In this document: piece after piece, positions 7,653 through 15,220 of the stretch | How the letters are laid out: each line of letters starts with the position of its first letter | Numbering within the stretch: the first letter of the stretch is position 1 | Origin: DATKEG01 sp035544515 | GTDB lineage: Bacteria > Acidobacteriota > Vicinamibacteria > Fen-336 | Length of the DNA: 15,220 nucleotides | Reading direction: 5' to 3' | Assembly: GCA_035544515.1 (NCBI GenBank) | Contig: DATKEG010000051.1 | Span: 1 to 15,220, forward strand | Position numbers and translations under genes: made by a program | The notes under the pieces: generated by a model | Databases searched by the model: none | Seen by the model: only the letters and a program-made list of their open reading frames with translations | Told to the model about the DNA's origin: nothing

Positions 7653-7658
7653 ATGATA
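7653..7658 (-). promoter_or_regulatory. Possible -10 of the acyl-CoA dehydrogenase operon
   Basis: TATCAT on the minus strand lies about 19 bases before the TTG start, within a small GAAT-GAT-ATTC dyad (7651-7661). No consensus -35 is evident. A start site here would leave a very short leader. Confidence 0.25.
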
Positions 7659-7707
7659 TTCGGCTTTGACCGCTTGCGCCCGTGGTCCCTCCTCCGACGA
7701 GTCGATC

Positions 7708-7713
7708 TATGCT
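7708..7713 (+). promoter_or_regulatory. Possible -10 of the mtgA operon
   Basis: TATGCT sits 9 bases before GTG 7723, so transcription would start almost at the initiation codon and give a leaderless or near-leaderless message. This agrees with the absence of a strong Shine-Dalgarno. No consensus -35 is seen. Confidence 0.3.
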
Positions 7714-7722
7714 GGTGTGGTC

Positions 7723-8601
7723 GTGAAGAAGCTGGCCGCCGCCCTGCTGGCTCTCGTGCTCACCGGCGCCGCGTACGTCTGGTGGGGGATGCCCGCGCGC
7801 GCGGACGTCACCGCGCTCGCCAGGGACAACCCCGCGCGCACGGCCGTCATGCTCCAGCGCGAGGAGGAGGCTCGGCGGGCCGGACGCGCCGTCCGCACCA
7901 CGCACTCCTGGGTCCCCATGGGACGGATCTCGCGGCACCTCGTCCACGCCGTCGTCGCGTCGGAGGACCAGAAGTTCTTCGGGCACGAAGGTGTCGACTG
8001 GGACGCGATCAAGGAGTCGGTGGAGGTCAACCGCGCGCAGCAGCGCCTCGCGCGCGGGGGCAGCACCATCACGCAGCAGCTGGCCAAGAACCTGTTCTTC
8101 TCCACGCACAAGAGCCTCGTGCGCAAGGGGCAGGAGCTGCTCGTGGCGCGGTGGCTGGAGGAAGACCTCGGCAAGAGGCGGATCCTCGAGCTGTACCTGA
8201 ACGTGATCGAGTGGGGAGAGGGCGTCTACGGCTGCCAGGCCGCGGCCCGGCGCTACTACGGCAGGCCGTGCTCCGACCTCGGGCCGCACGAGGCTGCGGG
8301 GCTGGCCGCCATGATCCCGAACCCCCGCCGCATCAACCCGGCGGTCAACCCCGCGCGCCACGCCCGCGCGCAGAGGCGCGTGCTGTGGCTGATGGGGAAC
8401 GCCGGCTACCTGGGCCGGCTCGACCTCGGTGCCGAGCCCCCTCCCGTCGAAGTCGAAGAAGAAGACGACGACGAAGGCGACGAGGAGGTGGAACCCTCAC
8501 CCACCGTCGAGCCGACTCCTCCGCCCCTGGAGGTCCCCACGCCGGAGACGCCGCCCCCGACGGAACCCACACCCACGCCCCCCACCGGCGCGGCGGGTTA
8601 G
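7723..8601 (+). CDS. mtgA: Monofunctional peptidoglycan transglycosylase with acidic/Pro-rich tail
   Basis: The predicted protein has 292 residues. A membrane anchor lies at about residues 4-22 (LAAALLALVLTGAAYVW), followed by a GT51 domain. Catalytic motif 1 is EDQKFFGHEGVDWDAI with Glu81; GGSTITQQLAKNLF is at 112-125; RKGQELLVARWLE at 134-146 carries the second Glu; KRRILELYLNVIEWGEGVYG is at 151-170. The enzyme polymerises lipid II glycan strands outside the inner membrane. There is no transpeptidase domain, which marks the MtgA type. After about residue 238 comes a tail of some 55 residues, first Glu/Asp-rich and then Pro/Thr/Glu-rich. I chose GTG 7723; GTG 7717 and TTG 7666 are in frame but would put polar residues before the anchor. 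It heads a four-gene plus-strand run. Confidence 0.9.
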   Translation: MKKLAAALLALVLTGAAYVWWGMPARADVTALARDNPARTAVMLQREEEARRAGRAVRTTHSWVPMGRISRHLVHAVVASEDQKFFGHEGVDWDAIKESVEVNRAQQRLARGGSTITQQLAKNLFFSTHKSLVRKGQELLVARWLEEDLGKRRILELYLNVIEWGEGVYGCQAAARRYYGRPCSDLGPHEAAGLAAMIPNPRRINPAVNPARHARAQRRVLWLMGNAGYLGRLDLGAEPPPVEVEEEDDDEGDEEVEPSPTVEPTPPPLEVPTPETPPPTEPTPTPPTGAAG

Positions 8602-8627
8602 GATTGCCGGCCCGGAGGGACTGACCC

Positions 8628-9356
8628 ATGGCGGCTGACGCCGTGCTCGCCCCGGACGTCGAGACCGCCTCCGAGGGCTACGCCCGGCGGTTCGCGGGAC
8701 CGGTCGGTGCGTGGTTCCTCGACGTCCAGGCTCGCCTCGCGCTCGAACTGCTGCGGCCCTGGCCCGGCGCCCGCGTGCTCGACGTCGGCGGGGGCCACGG
8801 GCAGCTCACGGGCGCGCTCGTCGGGGCCGGCCACGACGTGACCGTCTTCGGCAGCCCCGGCGCGTGCGGCGAGAGGCTGCGGCCGTGGCTCGAGTCCGCG
8901 CGCGTGAGCTACGAGGCCGGCGACCTGCTGCGCGCGCCGTGGCCGGACCGCGCGTTCGACGCCGTGGTCTCGTTCCGCCTGCTCCCGCACCTGCCCGACT
9001 GGCCGGCGCTCGTCAGGGAGCTGTGCCGGCTGGCGGCGCGGGCGGTGGTGATCGACTACCCCACCCGCCGCAGCGTCAACGCCGCCTCCGAGGCGCTGTT
9101 CGGTCTCAAGAAGGCCGTGGAGGGAGACACGCGGCCGTTCACTGTGTTCCGCGACCGGGACGTGCGCCGGGCGCTTCTGGCCAGCGGCTTCCAGGTGACG
9201 GCGCGCCGCCCCGAGTTCTTCTTCCCGATGGCGCTCCACCGCGCCCTGGGCGCCGCCGCCGCCACCCGCGCGCTGGAGGAGGCCGCCCGCCTCTCCCGCC
9301 TCACGCGCCTGCTCGGTTCACCGGTGGTGCTGCGCGCGGAGCGCCATGGCACCTGA
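8628..9356 (+). CDS. Class I SAM-dependent methyltransferase
   Basis: The predicted protein has 242 residues. Motif I VLDVGGGHGQLTGAL (50-64) binds SAM, GDLLRAPWPDRAFDAVVSF gives motifs II/III, and LVRELCRLAARAVVIDYP resembles the post-motif strand of Methyltransf_11/25 proteins. The cytosolic substrate is unknown. The C-terminal third (FFFPMALHRALG onward) is hydrophobic and helical and may hold the substrate. The ATG 8628 has GGAGGG nine bases ahead and lies 26 bases after the mtgA stop. Its end overlaps the next methyltransferase by 11 bases, so the two are probably made together. Confidence 0.85.
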   Translation: MAADAVLAPDVETASEGYARRFAGPVGAWFLDVQARLALELLRPWPGARVLDVGGGHGQLTGALVGAGHDVTVFGSPGACGERLRPWLESARVSYEAGDLLRAPWPDRAFDAVVSFRLLPHLPDWPALVRELCRLAARAVVIDYPTRRSVNAASEALFGLKKAVEGDTRPFTVFRDRDVRRALLASGFQVTARRPEFFFPMALHRALGAAAATRALEEAARLSRLTRLLGSPVVLRAERHGT

Positions 9357-10128
9357 GGCGTGGGCCGTCGCGCTGTTCCGGCGCTCGGTCCTCAAGCAGC
9401 GGAAGCTCGCCGAGATCGAGCGCCTGCTCGGGCCGACGGGCGGCCGCCGTTGCCTCGACCTCGGCTCGGACAACGGCGTCATCTCCCTGATGCTGCGCCG
9501 CGGCGGAGGCGACTGGGCCTCCGCGGATCTGACCGCCGAGGCCGTGGCGTCCATCCGCGAGCTGGTGGCAAGCGACGTGCACCTGGTCTCGGAGGACCAT
9601 CTGCCGTTCCCGGATGGGGCGTTCGATTGCGTGGCCGTGGTGGACATGCTCGAGCACGTGCGAAACGAATGCGCGTTCGTGTCGGAGCTGGCGCGAATCA
9701 TGCGCCCGGGCGCTCGGCTCGTGGTCAACACCCCCCACCTGCGCGACACGCCCCTGCGGCGGCTGCGTGAGCGCATCGGCCTGACCGACGAGAAGCACGG
9801 CCACGTCCGCCCGGGCTATACAGCCGAGGGGCTGCGGGCCCTGCTCGACGCCTCCGGGAGATTCTCCTGGAACGGCCATCGCACGTACTCGCGCGCGTTC
9901 TCCGAGACGATCGACCTGGCGATCAACTGGGGCATCGCCCGGCTGGGGAAGGAACACTCCGCCAAGGGCATGGTCGTGACGGGACGCGATGTGTTACGGC
10001 ACCGTAACGCTTTCCGCGCGTTCGCGGTGGTCTACCCGGCGATCCGGGCCTTCTCCAGCCTCGACCAGCTCATCCCTTGGGCGCCCGGCTACATGTTGAT
10101 CGCGTCGGCCAACAGGCTCGGCAGTTAG
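9346..10128 (+). CDS. Second class I SAM-dependent methyltransferase
   Basis: The predicted protein has 260 residues. Motif I is CLDLGSDNGVISLML (36-50). LPFPDGAFDCVAVVDMLEHV (86-105) and MRPGARLVVNTPHL (119-132) are standard Methyltransf_11 motifs II and III. A DEKHGHVRPGYTAEGL stretch (148-163) follows, as in methyltransferases linked to lipid or glycan pathways. The C-terminus is aromatic and hydrophobic (NWGIARLG; FAVVYPAIRAF; IPWAPGYMLIAS), which suggests membrane association or a lipid-like substrate, though this is inference. The gene overlaps the preceding methyltransferase and ends 26 bases before the kinase start. The two proteins are not obviously recent duplicates outside the SAM motifs. 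Confidence 0.85.
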   Translation: MAPEAWAVALFRRSVLKQRKLAEIERLLGPTGGRRCLDLGSDNGVISLMLRRGGGDWASADLTAEAVASIRELVASDVHLVSEDHLPFPDGAFDCVAVVDMLEHVRNECAFVSELARIMRPGARLVVNTPHLRDTPLRRLRERIGLTDEKHGHVRPGYTAEGLRALLDASGRFSWNGHRTYSRAFSETIDLAINWGIARLGKEHSAKGMVVTGRDVLRHRNAFRAFAVVYPAIRAFSSLDQLIPWAPGYMLIASANRLGS

Positions 10129-10130
10129 TG

Positions 10131-10136
10131 TATGTT
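10131..10136 (+). promoter_or_regulatory. Possible internal -10 before the kinase gene
   Basis: TATGTT occurs in the 26-base gap between the second methyltransferase and the kinase, just upstream of the GGGAGGAG ribosome site. No -35 is recognised. The kinase may simply be read through from upstream. Confidence 0.2.
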
Positions 10137-10154
10137 AGCGGCCGGGAGGAGTTC

Positions 10155-12059
10155 GTGAGCGCGTTCGAGCAGAACCCGGCGCGAGCGCTGCGGGCCGTCC
10201 CGCCCGCCCTCAAGACCTTCGGCCGCTACGAAGCGCACGCCGAGATCGGCGACGGCGCCATGGGGCGCGTCTACCGGGGATTCGATCCCCTGGTCGGCCG
10301 CTTCGTCGCCATCAAGACGGTCAAGGCCGAGTACCTCACCCGCGAGACGCGCGCCGAGTACCTGCGGCGGTTCCGCCGCGAAGCCCAGGCCGCCGGACGG
10401 CTCGCCCATCCGAACATCGTCAGCATCTTCGACGTCGGCGAGGACTACTTCGTCATGGAGTACGTCGAGGGCATCACCCTCGCCGAGCTGCTCCGCTACC
10501 GCACCGCGCTCGACGTGGTGTCGGGGCTGCGCGTGCTCGCGCCCGTGGCCGAGGCGCTCGACTACGCCCACCGCGCCGGCGTCGTGCACCGCGACATCAA
10601 GCCCGCCAACATCATGGTCCAGCCCGACGGGCGGCCCAAGCTCATGGACTTCGGCGTGGCGCGGCTCGAGTCCTCGGCCATGACCTCCTCCGGCCAGTTC
10701 TTCGGATCGCCCTCCTACATGGCGCCCGAGCAGATCCTCGGCTCCGCGATCACGCACGAGGCCGACCTCTTCTCGTTCGCGGTGGTGGCCTACGAGGCGT
10801 TCACGGGCAAGCGGCCTTACCAGGGCGACAGCATCACCACCATCATCTACAAGGTCGTCAACGAGTCGCCCGCGCTGCCCCGCACGGTCGACAGCGCGCT
10901 GCCCGCCCACTTCGACGAGGTTTTCCGGCGCGCGCTCTCCAAGCAGCCATCGCAGCGCTACGCCACGGGCATGGAGTTCGTCCTCGCCCTCGCGGGGGAG
11001 GATCTCGAGGCGAGCCTGGCCGACCTCGTGCCGGAGCCCATCCCCGAGGCGAAGACGCCGACCCTGGCCCCGAACGAGGTGGAAACGCAGGCCATCGACC
11101 TCGCCCCCGCGCGCCGGCGGCGGCGAGCCCTGATGTGGGCCGTGCCCGCGGCGGCCGTCATCGCGCTCGTGGTCGAGATCGGCCTGCTGGTGGGATCGGC
11201 GCCCGTCCCGCCTCGCCGGGAGGAGCGTGCCGCGGCCGCACCGGCACCCGCGGCTCCGCCCGCCCGCGAGGCGGGCCTCATCGAGACGACGCCGGCGGGG
11301 GCCGCGGTATGGATCGACGAGCGTACGATCGGCCGCTCCCCCGTTTCCCTGGGCGACCTCGAGCCCGGCGAGCACCGCATCCGGCTGGAGCTGGCCGGGC
11401 ACGCGCCGGCCGACTTCACCTTCCCCGTGGCCGAGGGCGCGCCGCCGCTCACGTTCAACCTCAAGATGTCTCCGCTGAGCGCGCCCCTGCGCGTCACCTC
11501 GTCGCCCTCTTCGGCCCTGGTCACCGTGGACGGCAGGCGACTGGGGGCGACCCCTCTCGACGCGCCGCCCCTCGTGCCCGGACGGCACCAGATCCGAATC
11601 GAGCGGGAGGGGTACAAGCCGTTCGTCCGCACCGTGATCGCCGAGGCGGGCAAGCTCGTACTCGTCCACGCCGCGCTCGAGGACCTGCTGACGTCGCCCT
11701 CCGCCGATCCGCACGCGATCGTGGCGGCGCTCGCCCCGCCCGCGCTCCCGGCGGCCACGCCGGTTCGGGTCTTCGAGGGCATGTTCGTCAACCTCTCGCA
11801 GGTGGACAGCGAGCCGAGGAAGGTCTCGGGAACCTATGCCCGCGTGCCCGCATCGGCGAAGCGGAGGAAGGGTACGGTCGAGGTGGAGATGGTGGTCACG
11901 CATCAGGGCCATCCCACGGACGTCACCGTGACGCGGTCGGCGGGTCCGGACCTCGACGAGGCGGTGCGCCAGGCGGTGCGGGGCTGGAGGTTCGAGCCCG
12001 CCCGCAAGAACGGCGTGAAGGTCAGCACGCGCTACGTGCACCGTTCCGAGTTCCGCTGA
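10155..12059 (+). CDS. Membrane Ser/Thr kinase with two PEGA repeats and a TonB-like C-terminal domain
   Basis: The predicted protein has 634 residues. The kinase domain covers about 24-280 and all Hanks motifs are intact: glycine loop IGDGAMGRVY (31-40), Lys54 in VAIK, HRDIKPANIM (145-154) with Asp147, DFG (165-167), GSPSYMAPEQ (184-193) and DLFSFAVVAYEAFTG. A linker is followed by an Arg cluster (320-324) and one membrane helix (about 326-347), so the kinase should be cytosolic and the rest extracytoplasmic. A Pro/Ala-rich spacer leads to two PEGA-type repeats (about 373-437 and 444-508), then a TonB-like domain (about 557-634) with VEVEMVVTHQGHPTDVTV and AVRGWRFEPA. The start is GTG 10155, five bases after GGGAGGAG; the frame is open further upstream inside the methyltransferase gene. 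The ligand and target are unknown. It probably couples an envelope cue to phosphorylation. Confidence 0.9.
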   Translation: MSAFEQNPARALRAVPPALKTFGRYEAHAEIGDGAMGRVYRGFDPLVGRFVAIKTVKAEYLTRETRAEYLRRFRREAQAAGRLAHPNIVSIFDVGEDYFVMEYVEGITLAELLRYRTALDVVSGLRVLAPVAEALDYAHRAGVVHRDIKPANIMVQPDGRPKLMDFGVARLESSAMTSSGQFFGSPSYMAPEQILGSAITHEADLFSFAVVAYEAFTGKRPYQGDSITTIIYKVVNESPALPRTVDSALPAHFDEVFRRALSKQPSQRYATGMEFVLALAGEDLEASLADLVPEPIPEAKTPTLAPNEVETQAIDLAPARRRRRALMWAVPAAAVIALVVEIGLLVGSAPVPPRREERAAAAPAPAAPPAREAGLIETTPAGAAVWIDERTIGRSPVSLGDLEPGEHRIRLELAGHAPADFTFPVAEGAPPLTFNLKMSPLSAPLRVTSSPSSALVTVDGRRLGATPLDAPPLVPGRHQIRIEREGYKPFVRTVIAEAGKLVLVHAALEDLLTSPSADPHAIVAALAPPALPAATPVRVFEGMFVNLSQVDSEPRKVSGTYARVPASAKRRKGTVEVEMVVTHQGHPTDVTVTRSAGPDLDEAVRQAVRGWRFEPARKNGVKVSTRYVHRSEFR

Positions 12060-12066
12060 CCGTCCC

Positions 12067-12765
12067 TCAGAGCAGATCGTCGATCGCCGCGCCGGGCGCC
12101 AGCTCCACGGGCGCCCCTCCCCGGCGGAACAGCCGCGCCGGGCGCGGTCCGCGCAGGGAGCCGCGCGCGCCCTGCACCTCGAGCCAGCCTCCCTCGCGCA
12201 GGCCGACGACCGCGGCCGCGTTCTCCTCGTGGAACTCGCGGATGCGGTCCTCGCTCGTCTCGCCCATGTGCGTGGTGGACGGGTCCGGATCGAGGTAGTG
12301 GGGATTGATCTGGAAGGGCACCAGCCCCAACGCCTCGAAGCTCACGGGCTGCACGATCGGCATGTCGTTCGTGGTCTTGAGCGTGGGCGTGGCCACGTTC
12401 GTGCCCGCGCTCGCGCCCAGGTAGGGCACGCCCGCGAGCGCGCGCCGGCGCACCACGCCGAGCAGTCCCGACCGCTGCAGCCGGTCGAGCAGCCGGAAGG
12501 TGTTGCCGCCGCCGATGAAGACGGCCTCGGCCTCCTCGAGGGCGTCCTTCCCGCTCTCGTCGGCCGTGACGCCCCTGACCTCCACGTCCTCCTCCGCGAA
12601 GCGCGCGCGGGCGCGCGCCACGTAGCCTTCCTGGTCGCGCAGCGCGAAGGGCACGAAGGCGAGCCGGCGCGCGGCGCCCAGGAGGGCGCGGATGGCGGGC
12701 ATGGCGTGGTCGAGGTAGCGCTCGCCGTGGTTGGTCGAGTTGCTCAGGAGCAGCAACCGTCTCAT
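12067..12765 (-). CDS. pepE: Dipeptidase E (alpha-aspartyl dipeptidase, family S51)
   Basis: The predicted protein has 232 residues, close to the E. coli enzyme. FIGGGNTFRLLDRL (83-96) and YLGASAGTNVA (115-125) carry the nucleophile elbow with Ser119. Asp134 in TNDMPI and His156 in INPHYLDP complete the triad at nearly the same spacing as known PepE. It hydrolyses N-terminal Asp-Xaa dipeptides in the cytosol. The start is ATG 12765, whose ATGA overlaps the stop of the dehydrogenase gene, and GGAGG precedes it, so coupling is likely. The frame is open upstream through that gene but is only antisense-like reading there. Its stop lies 7 bases from the end of the convergent kinase gene, with no terminator between them. 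Confidence 0.92.
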   Translation of the reverse strand: MRRLLLLSNSTNHGERYLDHAMPAIRALLGAARRLAFVPFALRDQEGYVARARARFAEEDVEVRGVTADESGKDALEEAEAVFIGGGNTFRLLDRLQRSGLLGVVRRRALAGVPYLGASAGTNVATPTLKTTNDMPIVQPVSFEALGLVPFQINPHYLDPDPSTTHMGETSEDRIREFHEENAAAVVGLREGGWLEVQGARGSLRGPRPARLFRRGGAPVELAPGAAIDDLL

Positions 12766-14204
12766 CGCGCCTCCACCGCCCGCAGGGCGGCCTCGAGCCG
12801 GTCCTCCTCGGTCCGGATGCGGCTCGCGTCCCAGCCCAGCTCGGCGGCCATCACCGCCGCGACCTCCGCCACGGCGGACGGCGACGGCCGGCCGGCGGTG
12901 CCCAGGTCCAGCCGCCTGAGCACGGCGTCCTCGAGGTGGAGGGCCGCCTCCTCCCGGACCGCGCGCCGCGCCTGCTCGGCCAGTGTGCCGTGGACCGGCA
13001 GCGCCCCCGGCAAGGCCGTGAGGGCGGTCCGGCACGGCGCGGCCGCGCGCCCGGCGCATAGCACCGCGGCGTCCACCGCGCGCTCCGCCGTCGCGCGCGC
13101 GGTCGTGTACTTGACGCTGAGGATGGACAGGAGGCCGGCCAGCCCGTCCTCCTTCTGGTGGTCCACCACCCGGCTGCGGGTCCACAGCCCCGCCGCGCCG
13201 TTCCGCCCCGGCACCTTCCCGCGATGCACGAGCGTCACCTCGGCCCCGCGCAGTCCGGCCCAGGGGAAGGCACGCCGCGCTTCGTCCAGGAACTCGGCGG
13301 CCACCGGCCGCGTCTCGCCCTCGGCGTAGGCCGTGCCCACGATCGAACGTCCGCGCCAGGGCACGAGGAAGAGGAACCGCCCGCCGCTGCGCGCGCCCAC
13401 GGCGTGCGTGGCCGCCGCGCCGCGATCGAGCACGAGGTTCGCGGCCTGGAGCAGCGGGACGGGCGGACGGGCGAGCCCGGCGCGGGCGAGGACCGCATCG
13501 AGGCCGGGCCCCGCCGCGTTCACGACCACGCGCCCGCGCAGCGCGAGCGTGCCTCCGCCGAGCACGTCGCGCGCGGTCGCTCCCGTCACCCGGTCCCCCT
13601 TGCGCTCGAGATGCGTGGCTTCGACGTAGTTCGCCACCGCGGCGCCGGCCTCGGCCGCGGCCAGCAGGAAGGCCAGGAGGAGGCGTTCCGTGCTCGACAC
13701 CTGCGCGTCCGTCCACTCCGCGCCGCCGGTGAGGCCCGCCGCGTCGAGGAGCGGCAGCCGCTCGAGCACCTGCCGTGGCGAGAGCAGCCGGCCGCCGGGC
13801 ACGCTGCGTCCCTCGGGCGCTCCCCGGTTGCGTCCGGCGGTGAGGAGGTCGCTCACCCGCAACGCCGCGGCCAGGGCCAGGCGCGACGGCGGCTTCCCGG
13901 CGTACGTGGGCACCAGGAAGGGCAACGGCCGGACCAGGCCCGGGGCCACGCGCAGGAACGCCGCGCGCTCGCGCGCGGACTCGCGCAGGCCGGCGACGTC
14001 CGCGCGCTGCAGGTGGCGCAGCCCTCCGTGCACGGTCTTCAGGCTGTTCCAGGAGGTGCCCGCCCCGAAGTCCCGCGCTTCCAGGAGCGCCACCGTGAGC
14101 CCGCGCTGGGCCGCGTCCCAGGCGGCGGCGGCGCCGTGGATCCCGCCGCCGATGACGACCACGTCGTGCTCGCGGGCCGTGAGCCCGCCCAGGTCGCGCT
14201 TCAC
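12762..14204 (-). CDS. glpD: FAD-dependent glycerol-3-phosphate dehydrogenase (GlpD/GlpA family)
   Basis: The predicted protein has 480 residues. The N-terminal dinucleotide fold has VVVIGGGIHGAAAAWDAAQR (15-34), then LLEARDFGAGTSWNSLKTVH and GGLRHLQ, the FAD_DAO pattern typical of glycerol-3-phosphate dehydrogenases. Further segments NAAGPGLDAVLA, FLFLVPWRGRSIVGTAY and ILSVKYTTARATAERAVD also match the family, and the last 100 residues fit the C-terminal helical DAO domain. It oxidises glycerol-3-phosphate to dihydroxyacetone phosphate and passes electrons to quinone at the membrane face. The start is GTG 14204, one base after the threonine aldolase stop, so coupling is likely. The usual TS-S-K-L-I-H-G-G-L-R-Y segment reads TSWNSLKTVHGGLRH here, a modest variation, so a related FAD oxidoreductase cannot be excluded. 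Confidence 0.85.
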   Translation of the reverse strand: MKRDLGGLTAREHDVVVIGGGIHGAAAAWDAAQRGLTVALLEARDFGAGTSWNSLKTVHGGLRHLQRADVAGLRESARERAAFLRVAPGLVRPLPFLVPTYAGKPPSRLALAAALRVSDLLTAGRNRGAPEGRSVPGGRLLSPRQVLERLPLLDAAGLTGGAEWTDAQVSSTERLLLAFLLAAAEAGAAVANYVEATHLERKGDRVTGATARDVLGGGTLALRGRVVVNAAGPGLDAVLARAGLARPPVPLLQAANLVLDRGAAATHAVGARSGGRFLFLVPWRGRSIVGTAYAEGETRPVAAEFLDEARRAFPWAGLRGAEVTLVHRGKVPGRNGAAGLWTRSRVVDHQKEDGLAGLLSILSVKYTTARATAERAVDAAVLCAGRAAAPCRTALTALPGALPVHGTLAEQARRAVREEAALHLEDAVLRRLDLGTAGRPSPSAVAEVAAVMAAELGWDASRIRTEEDRLEAALRAVEAR

Positions 14205-14205
14205 G

Positions 14206-15219
<1,014 letters not shown>

Positions 15220-15220
15220 G

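Noticed and set aside
10125..12041. Minus-strand open frame of 638 codons
   Set aside because: Fully antisense to the kinase gene, whose Hanks motifs are intact; absence of stops reflects GC content.
12067..13716. PepE as a 549-residue fusion
   Set aside because: The extension is an alternative frame of glpD; ATG 12765 with its own ribosome site and ATGA overlap is the better start.

Overview
The window is very GC-rich with strongly GC-biased third codon positions. It looks like a chromosomal stretch of a free-living, metabolically versatile bacterium. A Hanks-type kinase carrying PEGA and TonB-like domains, a methylmalonyl-CoA branch and frequent GTG/TTG starts would suit lineages such as Rokubacteria/Methylomirabilota, Acidobacteriota or Myxococcota. 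No marker gene here decides among them. I saw no rRNA, tRNA, CRISPR array, insertion sequence or phage gene.

Layout from left to right. (1) Bases 1-4799, all on the minus strand and read right to left: a short leader ORF, 5'-methylthioadenosine phosphorylase, a PfkB-family kinase, a class A beta-lactamase-like serine hydrolase, an M15-type peptidase and, after a gap, a carboxylate-amine ligase-like protein cut by the window start. The first four genes are coupled or nearly so. (2) Bases 4800-5099 hold opposing promoter-like signals around an inverted repeat, and what looks like the scar of a largely deleted B12-binding/radical SAM gene. (3) Bases 5100-7634, minus strand: acyl-CoA dehydrogenase, MeaB-type GTPase and methylmalonyl-CoA epimerase, an acyl-CoA or branched-chain amino acid catabolic operon without its mutase. 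(4) Bases 7723-12059, plus strand, divergent from region 3: monofunctional peptidoglycan transglycosylase, two SAM-dependent methyltransferases and a membrane Ser/Thr kinase with two PEGA repeats and a TonB-like C-terminus. This may be an envelope-related operon. (5) Bases 12067-15219, minus strand, convergent with region 4: threonine aldolase, FAD-dependent glycerol-3-phosphate dehydrogenase and dipeptidase E, tightly coupled.

Most of the content is recognisable metabolism. The least conventional part is the left end, where an ATP-dependent ligase-like fold sits beside two hydrolases of peptidoglycan-type families. None of the three has a visible signal peptide, and the hydrolases are in the same directon as an MTA/nucleoside salvage pair. 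Other points of interest are the kinase-PEGA-TonB fusion, the seven-codon leader overlapping the methylthioadenosine phosphorylase start, and the gene scar at 4894-5068.
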